From Verrucomicrobiia bacterium (GTDB taxonomy: Bacteria; Verrucomicrobiota; Verrucomicrobiia; Limisphaerales; Palsa-1400), in assembly GCA_025934545.1 (NCBI GenBank), contig JAICXV010000214.1, positions 1-5,366 on the forward strand: a stretch of 5,366 nt of DNA, given 5' to 3'. The notes beneath the pieces are model-generated. The model was not told the origin of the DNA. It did no database searches and saw only the letters and a program-made list of their open reading frames with translations. Positions 1 to 4,294 of this stretch are shown here, piece after piece; the first letter of the stretch is position 1, and each line of letters starts with the position of its first letter. A program made the position numbers and the translations under genes.

Positions 1-1208
1 AATTGGTAGAGGGCGTTATTGTTGTTTGGATTGAATTTTCCCATGTTGGTACGGTCGGCAAGATAGATGGCTTGATCTTTCGCGGCCGTGACGACAAGTT
101 GCCGTAAGTTGCCCTGGGCATCCATCTGGTCGGGAACGACGAGTGCGCTCCCCGACGAAAGGTCAAGGTCTTGTTGGTTTTCTTGCGCGGTATTGTACAT
201 CAGGAAATAATCGGCGACCTGAAGAGCATTGTTTGTCGTGGAAATTTTCACAAAAGCATTCCCGTAATCTTTGTTGATTGGAAATCCGTTTGTGTCGAGT
301 GTTGGTGATGCGTCGAACGTGCTGTTGCCCATCGCCACATAGATGTTGCCGTCGGCATCGGACGCTGGTCCTGCACCGGAATTCCAAAGAGAACCGAGCC
401 CTGTGTTGGGTGTGAGGTTCAAAACATTGGTTCGAGCAAGGGTATTTTCGTCAAAGCCAATGACCCAACTTGTGGTCGGCTGGGTATCGCAGTGGGCTGA
501 CCATGCCGTGTAAACCACGCCATTCAAAAGTAACAAGCAGGCGCGCTCGATATACATGTTGGGGTCAAACGTAACGGTACCATTCACGGTGCCATCGCCC
601 GTGCCGGGATAGCTGGCGCTAATTGCAACAGGCGGGACCCGATCTTGCCCTGTGGCCAAGTCCAATGCATGCAGGCGTTGAAAAACAGCACCGGCAGCGT
701 TGGTGCTCATGCCTTCGACGAAAATGGTGCCGTTAGGCCCGAGCTGGCGATCAATGACCGGTGTCGCAGTGATTCCAATTTCCGGAGCAAATGAACACCA
801 CTGCCAGTTCGTGTCGGGGTGTTCGCCCGGACCGAGAATCGAAATTTGCCACAAGATGTTAGTAGTCTCGGCGTCGAAGGCGTAAACGGTGTCGTGTTCG
901 GTAGCGACGTAGAGAACGTTGTGCACGCCATTTCCAGGAATTGTAACGCCACTCGCGTAGAGCGGTTCGGCCATGACCTTGCCATCGGTGTCAAGTGTCC
1001 ACAATTTTCCGAACAGGGTGGAGTTGACGTTGTCTGGTGTCAGGATTTGCTCGTGAAGAGTTTGTCCTGTCCGCGCGTTGTCGTTGTGATAAGTCAGAAC
1101 ATCGGATGGTCCGGCGATGGACTGCGTTGGCGCTAGCACAACGCAGCACGTTAAAGCACAAAAAAAGCGCGTAAGCGCGATTAGCCAAGTTTTGAACAAA
1201 TCATTCAT
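1..1208 (-). CDS. secreted PQQ-like beta-propeller repeat protein (3' end outside the window)
   Basis: Read on the minus strand, the frame stays open from codon 1 at 1208 to the window edge: 402 codons plus two bases, with no stop, so the C-terminus is missing. Residues 1-32 form a signal peptide: a Lys/Arg-containing n-region, a hydrophobic core around 14-27, and a likely cut after Ser-Ile-Ala (30-32). The mature part opens with VLTYHNDNARTGQ (37-49), the entry motif of a family of secreted propellers, then shows propeller blades. The clearest is YVATEHDTVYAFDAETTN (100-117) followed by Leu-Trp, the PQQ-repeat pattern. Weaker blades lie near 177-190, 231-257, 288-295, 316-326 and 380-392. 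Family members are extracytoplasmic; substrate and function are generally unknown, and PQQ binding should not be assumed. In-frame ATGs also exist at 1229 and 1265. I chose 1208 because it gives a compact signal peptide; no start has a good ribosome binding site. The gene is divergent from the porin gene. The fold is confident, the role is not. Confidence 0.88.
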   Translation of the reverse strand, partial: MNDLFKTWLIALTRFFCALTCCVVLAPTQSIAGPSDVLTYHNDNARTGQTLHEQILTPDNVNSTLFGKLWTLDTDGKVMAEPLYASGVTIPGNGVHNVLYVATEHDTVYAFDAETTNILWQISILGPGEHPDTNWQWCSFAPEIGITATPVIDRQLGPNGTIFVEGMSTNAAGAVFQRLHALDLATGQDRVPPVAISASYPGTGDGTVNGTVTFDPNMYIERACLLLLNGVVYTAWSAHCDTQPTTSWVIGFDENTLARTNVLNLTPNTGLGSLWNSGAGPASDADGNIYVAMGNSTFDASPTLDTNGFPINKDYGNAFVKISTTNNALQVADYFLMYNTAQENQQDLDLSSGSALVVPDQMDAQGNLRQLVVTAAKDQAIYLADRTNMGKFNPNNNNALYQ

Positions 1209-1269
1209 GGTCGAACCCGGAGGTGTCATAGTACTGACTTCGAAGCGCAGTTCTTCGGAAGTCATTGCT

Positions 1270-1286
1270 ATTCTTTATCAAAGAAT
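1270..1286. repeat. perfect 17-base palindrome, possible operator
   Basis: ATTCTTT at 1270-1276 and its exact reverse complement AAAGAAT at 1280-1286 flank the three bases ATC. The symmetry stops exactly at the arm ends. It sits between two divergent genes and over the candidate -10 of the minus-strand gene, where a dimeric repressor could act. With two 7-base AT-rich arms, chance occurrence is possible. It is too AT-rich for a good terminator and no T-run follows it. Confidence 0.4.
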
Positions 1287-1300
1287 CAGTGATTTAACAA
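1272..1300 (-). promoter_or_regulatory. candidate sigma70-type promoter for the propeller gene
   Basis: On the minus strand TTGTTA (1300-1295) and TAAAGA (1277-1272) are separated by 17 bases, giving a weak -35/-10 pair (4/6 and 3/6 matches to the E. coli consensus). A start of transcription near 1265 would leave a leader of about 57 bases before the ATG at 1208. The surrounding bases are AT-rich compared with the flanking genes. The -10 box lies inside the palindrome at 1270-1286. This is by eye only and could be chance. Confidence 0.3.
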
Positions 1301-1322
1301 CTAAAATATCAGGGACTCCCTT

Positions 1323-1447
1323 ATGACGGAAGATGTAGGCCTCACCAAGAAATGTCGTAACTGGCGATTTGTCAACAACAACGGTTTAAAAGTGCCGCGT
1401 TTGAGATTGGCATGAAAATTTCTCTTGTCGTGCCCGCGTTTCTTTGA
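1323..1447 (+). other. two tiny overlapping leader ORFs upstream of the porin gene
   Basis: An ATG at 1323 opens a 30-codon frame ending in TGA at 1413-1415. AGGGA at 1311-1315 lies seven bases upstream and could be a weak ribosome binding site. Its stop overlaps (ATGA) the ATG at 1412 of an 11-codon frame reading MKISLVVPAFL, which ends in TGA at 1445-1447. That stop in turn overlaps (TTGA) the TTG at 1444, which is in frame with the porin. The chain could be a translated leader, or chance in unconstrained DNA. Neither peptide resembles a known leader peptide, and no attenuator-like terminator follows. Low confidence that either is translated. Confidence 0.15.
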
Positions 1448-1472
1448 CACAAACGTTTATGCACCTGTCAAA
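1443..1472. repeat. inverted repeat over the candidate starts of the porin gene
   Basis: TTTGACA (1443-1449) and its exact reverse complement TGTCAAA (1466-1472) flank 16 bases. These contain a second, 8-base palindrome, AAACGTTT (1451-1458), just before the ATG at 1459. In DNA it could be a two-half-site operator; in RNA it would put the ATG in the loop of a 7-bp stem. The TTGACA is a perfect -35 sequence, but I find no convincing -10 at 16-18 bases. Function is unproven. Confidence 0.35.
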
Positions 1473-2721
1473 CAACCAATTATTAAAATTGAAAACCATA
1501 ATAAATCGCCCCGGTGTGACGAAACTTTCTAGTTTCGTATTAAGTTGTTTAATTGTATCCCAGTCCCATGTCCTTGGATTGGGGATTCGGCTTCCTGATC
1601 AGGATGCGTTCGCCACCGCGCGTGGCAACGCGTTTGTCGCGACGGCGGACAATCCCTCCGCCATTTATTACAATCCAGCCGGCATCACGCAATTGGACGG
1701 CGTCAATTCGCGCAGCGGACTTTACGGGATTTATCTTAACGACCGTTTCCAGTCGGGCGGAACGTCGATCAACACGACAGAACGGCTGCAAGGTGTGCCG
1801 CAATTTTTCCTGACCGCGACCTGCCCGAACCATCCGTTGTCGCTCGGGTTAGGTGTTTATTCGCCATACGGATTGGGCATCGAGTGGCCCGGGAATGCGC
1901 CGTTTTTGAACAATCCGGCGTCAGCCTTTAACGTGCCGCAGAAGGGCAAAATGGAATACATCACGGTCAACCCGGTGATTGCTTTCAAGCCTTTTAAGAC
2001 GCTGTCGGTCGCAGCGGGACCAACGTGGAATTTTGCGGAGTCGGAGCTGGATTTCGCGCCCTTTGGAATCGATCACGCCCGTTTCCGTGGCCGTGACAAT
2101 GATTTTGGTTTTAACGCCGGCATTTTGTGGCAGCCATTGGAGCAACACTCGTTCGGCATCACGTATCGCAGTGAAACGACCATGAATCTGCAAGGTCATT
2201 CGGATACGCATTTGGTTGTTCCCTTTTCGTTGAATGTCGGCGGTGAACCGGCAATGACACGCTTCGCGTTTCCGCAAACGATCACCGCTGGTTATTCATT
2301 TCGCCCGACCCCGCAATGGAACTTCGAAGTGGATGCTGACTGGGCTGATTGGCATCGCTTGAAATCTTTGACCTTGGTCAAGACGGTGACGCCATCGCAG
2401 TCGCTGGAACTGGATTGGAGATCGTCGTGGATGCTGGAATTCGGCGCCACCCGTTATCTGGCGAACAACTGGCGCATCAGCGGCGGTTACATATTCAGCG
2501 AAGACTCAACGCCGAGCGCGCATTTTAACCCGATTGTTCCCGATTCGAACCGTCACATCTTCAGTTTGGGCATCGGCAAAAAGTATAATCACCTCAGTTG
2601 GGATGCGACGTATCAATTTGCGTGGGGACCTGACCGAACGATTGCCGGTGAACCTGGCATCAACGGCACGTACCGGTTTATCAGCCACGCGTTGGCCGTG
2701 AGCTTGGGGTATCATTTTTAG
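1459..2721 (+). CDS. OmpP1/FadL/TodX-family outer-membrane transport protein
   Basis: The product is a 420-residue outer-membrane beta-barrel of the FadL family, which carries long-chain fatty acids or aromatic hydrocarbons across the outer membrane. Residues 25-43 give a hydrophobic signal segment, and the mature chain begins near the Leu-Gly-Leu-Gly that follows. The family N-terminal signature NPSAIYYNPAG lies at 65-75, matching the NPA hatch/plug region of FadL. SPYGLGIEWPG (135-145) and alternating polar/hydrophobic strands follow. The chain ends in HALAVSLGYHF, with the terminal Phe typical of BAM substrates. Length is normal (E. coli FadL is about 446 residues with its signal). The start is uncertain: ATG 1459 is the only in-frame ATG upstream of the signal segment, TTG 1444 adds five residues, and GTG 1516 gives a shorter, more typical signal peptide; none has a ribosome binding site. 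The substrate cannot be told from sequence, so no fadL symbol is given. Confidence 0.9.
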   Translation: MHLSNNQLLKLKTIINRPGVTKLSSFVLSCLIVSQSHVLGLGIRLPDQDAFATARGNAFVATADNPSAIYYNPAGITQLDGVNSRSGLYGIYLNDRFQSGGTSINTTERLQGVPQFFLTATCPNHPLSLGLGVYSPYGLGIEWPGNAPFLNNPASAFNVPQKGKMEYITVNPVIAFKPFKTLSVAAGPTWNFAESELDFAPFGIDHARFRGRDNDFGFNAGILWQPLEQHSFGITYRSETTMNLQGHSDTHLVVPFSLNVGGEPAMTRFAFPQTITAGYSFRPTPQWNFEVDADWADWHRLKSLTLVKTVTPSQSLELDWRSSWMLEFGATRYLANNWRISGGYIFSEDSTPSAHFNPIVPDSNRHIFSLGIGKKYNHLSWDATYQFAWGPDRTIAGEPGINGTYRFISHALAVSLGYHF

Positions 2722-2757
2722 GCGACTGATTCCTGCGTGAGTCCGAAGGCAAGTCGC
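2722..2757 (+). repeat. long-loop inverted repeat just after the porin stop codon
   Basis: GCGACT (2722-2727) begins directly after the TAG stop and is matched exactly by AGTCGC (2752-2757), with a 24-base loop. A stem here could protect the mRNA 3' end or help termination. However, the loop is long and no T-run follows directly; the first is TTTTTT at 2797-2802. I would not call it a rho-independent terminator. Confidence 0.25.
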
Positions 2758-2792
2758 TCGGGGGTGTTGGCGAAAATAATTGGTCATTAAGT

Positions 2793-2821
2793 TTGATTTT
2801 TTCGCTCGAATGGAGTATTAA
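2793..2821 (+). promoter_or_regulatory. candidate promoter for the condensing-enzyme/sensor operon
   Basis: TTGATT (2793-2798) and TATTAA (2816-2821) are 17 bases apart, 4/6 matches each to the -35 and -10 consensus. The stretch lies in the gap after the porin gene. Predicted transcription would begin near 2828, making the ATG at 2829 essentially leaderless, or giving the condensing-enzyme gene a leader of about 195 bases that includes the hairpin at 2946-2973. Found by eye, unsupported by any other evidence. Confidence 0.3.
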
Positions 2822-2828
2822 CCCCGCG

Positions 2829-3026
2829 ATGAGTTTAGGGTTTTTACCGATTGTCTCACAGTTAGCCGTCATCGTGACTTGCACGATGATGATCGCGCTG
2901 CTTTTTGGGCGGGAAAATGAATTTCAATTGCAGAAAAACACGCGAGCCGAAAAGAGGAGACAGCCTCTCCGGCCCAACCCCAATATAACATTTTTTGTCT
3001 CACATAGAATATCCCAATCCACATGA
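2829..3026 (+). CDS. possible small single-span membrane protein coupled to the condensing enzyme
   Basis: This 65-codon frame encodes one hydrophobic stretch at residues 5-27 (FLPIVSQLAVIVTCTMMIAL then Leu-Phe-Gly). A basic, Arg/Lys/Asn-rich tail follows (RENEFQ..., AEKRRQPLRP), giving the layout of a one-span membrane peptide with a cytoplasmic tail by the positive-inside rule. Its TGA (3024-3026) overlaps the ATG at 3023 of the next gene as ATGA, the same joint seen between the next two genes. GGAG at 2812-2815 is 13 bases before the ATG, longer than usual. The frame also extends upstream to a TTG at 2793. I recognise no family. Against it: short length, no clear conservation signal, and a hairpin inside it. 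It may instead be an untranslated leader with a chance ORF. Confidence 0.3.
   Translation: MSLGFLPIVSQLAVIVTCTMMIALLFGRENEFQLQKNTRAEKRRQPLRPNPNITFFVSHRISQST
2946..2973 (+). other. interrupted hairpin upstream of the condensing-enzyme gene
   Basis: GCCG (2946-2949) pairs with CGGC (2970-2973), and inside it AGAGG (2953-2957) pairs with CCTCT (2964-2968). This gives nine base pairs with a small asymmetric internal loop (AAA against C) and the six-base loop AGACAG. An alternative pairing is GGAGA (2956-2960) with TCTCC (2966-2970). The purine-rich AGAGGAG, the best Shine-Dalgarno-like string in this gap, is buried in the stem but is more than 60 bases from the ATG at 3023. T6 at 2991-2996 is too far away to make a standard terminator. 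Confidence 0.3.
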
Positions 3027-4294
3027 CCCAAGACCTATCGTCGCGTCGAGTTGTCATCACTGGTATGGGCGTTATTTCCCCGTGCGGGAAGGACCTCAAA
3101 GAATTCTGGAAAAACGTTCGCGAAGGCAATAGTGCCGCTGCGCCGGTGACGCGCTTTGATGCGAGTGATCTGCCGGTGAAGATTGCCGCTGAAGTCAAAG
3201 ATTTTGACGTCACGCATTATCTCAAAACGAACAAGGCCGGACGTTTCGATCGCACCGTGCAATACGGCGTAGCGGCAGCCACGCTGGCCGCCGAAGACGC
3301 GAAAATTGCATTGAAGGAACTGGATCCCGACCGGCTCGGCGTCGTGGAAGGAACAACGATCAGCGGGGCAGGGAGCATCATCAAGGCGCGCGATTCTTTT
3401 AAAAGTCACGACGACAATTATCGTTCGTTGCATCCTTATAACGTTGTCGCCGGTTACTGCGGGGAAGGAAGCAGCACGATTGGTTTGCACTTAGGTATCC
3501 GCGGTCATGCGATGACCTACTGTTCCGGTTGCGCCTCAGGCAACGATGCGATTGGGTACGCGACGCATATGATTCGTTCTGATGAAGTGGATGTGATCGT
3601 CGCCGGCGGCTCCGAGGAGTCGATGGAAATGTTGCACGCTGGTTTCTGCCGTATCCGCGCGATGACGGAGCACAATCATGATCCGCGGACGGCGATGCGG
3701 CCGTTTGACAAGGCGCGCGATGGTTTTGTTTTGGGCGAAGGTGCGGCATTTTTTGTTTTGGAAGAACTGACCCATGCGTTGTCGCGTGGCGCGCGCATTT
3801 ACGCAGAGGTCTCGGGACACGGCCGCAGTTGCGAAGCGTACCATGCGACGGACCCGCATCCCGAAGGCATTGGTTATTCGCGTTCGATTGAAAAGGCGTT
3901 GCGGCAGGCGCGGGTCAATCCCGATGAGGTCGACTACATCAATGCACACGGTTCAGCGACGCCGTTGAACGACCCCATCGAGACGCGTGCGATCAAACGT
4001 GTTTTCAACGGACATTCGCGCCGTCTTGCGGTCAGCGCGACGAAACCGGTTACGGGCCACTTGATGGGTGCGTCGGGAGCGATTGAAACGACGATTTGCG
4101 CGATGTCGATCTATCACCAGGAAATTCCGCCGACGATCAATTTGAAGGATCCAGATCCAGCCTGTGATTTGGATTATGTGAGTGGTGGAACGCGACCTTA
4201 TCCAGTGCGCGTGGCGGTCAATCTGAACGCCGGTTTCGGCGGTCGTTATGCGTGCCTGGTCTTGAAGCAATACAAGAACGGTAACGGCGCATGA
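3023..4294 (+). CDS. beta-ketoacyl-ACP synthase (condensing enzyme), FabF/KS-alpha-like
   Basis: The 423-residue product is a complete thiolase-fold condensing enzyme. It would catalyse decarboxylative Claisen condensation of an acyl thioester with malonyl-ACP in the cytoplasm. It begins RRVVITGMGVISPCG (8-22), as FabF-type enzymes do. The catalytic residues are intact: Cys170 in SGCASGNDAIGYA, His309 in NAHGSATPLND, Lys341 in ATKPVTGHLMGASG, and His346 in the same motif. MRPFDKARDGFVLGEGAA (225-242) and NLNAGFGGRYACLVL (400-414) are further family blocks. The Gly before the catalytic Cys and the NAGFGG loop resemble type II polyketide KS-alpha more than housekeeping FabF, which has TACATG-like and FGFGGTN motifs. 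No ACP, ketoreductase or chain-length factor is in the window, so the product is unknown. The ATG overlaps the small ORF's stop, its own TGA overlaps the next ATG, and it has no visible ribosome binding site. The enzyme class is certain; fatty-acid versus polyketide or secondary lipid use is open. Confidence 0.95.
   Translation: MTQDLSSRRVVITGMGVISPCGKDLKEFWKNVREGNSAAAPVTRFDASDLPVKIAAEVKDFDVTHYLKTNKAGRFDRTVQYGVAAATLAAEDAKIALKELDPDRLGVVEGTTISGAGSIIKARDSFKSHDDNYRSLHPYNVVAGYCGEGSSTIGLHLGIRGHAMTYCSGCASGNDAIGYATHMIRSDEVDVIVAGGSEESMEMLHAGFCRIRAMTEHNHDPRTAMRPFDKARDGFVLGEGAAFFVLEELTHALSRGARIYAEVSGHGRSCEAYHATDPHPEGIGYSRSIEKALRQARVNPDEVDYINAHGSATPLNDPIETRAIKRVFNGHSRRLAVSATKPVTGHLMGASGAIETTICAMSIYHQEIPPTINLKDPDPACDLDYVSGGTRPYPVRVAVNLNAGFGGRYACLVLKQYKNGNGA

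Noticed and set aside
819..1136. A 105-codon plus-strand frame opposite the propeller gene
   Set aside because: The minus-strand frame carries a signal peptide and PQQ blades through the same region; the plus frame has no recognisable feature.
991..1188. A 65-codon minus-strand frame starting with MANRAYALFLCFNVLR
   Set aside because: It looks like a signal peptide start but is a +1/-1 shadow of the propeller frame, which continues uninterrupted through 991 to the window edge.
1311..1321. Short palindrome AGGGA-C-TCCCT
   Set aside because: Arms of five bases with one base between cannot form a hairpin, and its AGGGA may simply be a weak ribosome binding site for the mini-ORF at 1323.
1921..2277. 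A 118-codon minus-strand frame opposite the porin gene
   Set aside because: It is a shadow of the FadL-type gene, whose barrel pattern and C-terminal Phe are clear; the composition is implausible for a protein.
2946..2996. Rho-independent terminator (hairpin followed by T6)
   Set aside because: The T-run begins 18 bases after the stem, the stem is interrupted, and it would cut the operon just before the condensing-enzyme gene.
3005..3010. TAGAAT as a -10 box directly before the condensing-enzyme gene
   Set aside because: It matches 5 of 6 consensus bases, but no -35-like sequence lies 16-18 bases upstream, and the ATGA overlap suggests the transcript begins further upstream.
3035..3490. A 151-codon minus-strand frame opposite the condensing-enzyme gene
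   Set aside because: The plus-strand gene has intact catalytic motifs over the same bases; the minus-strand product is Arg-rich and unrecognisable.
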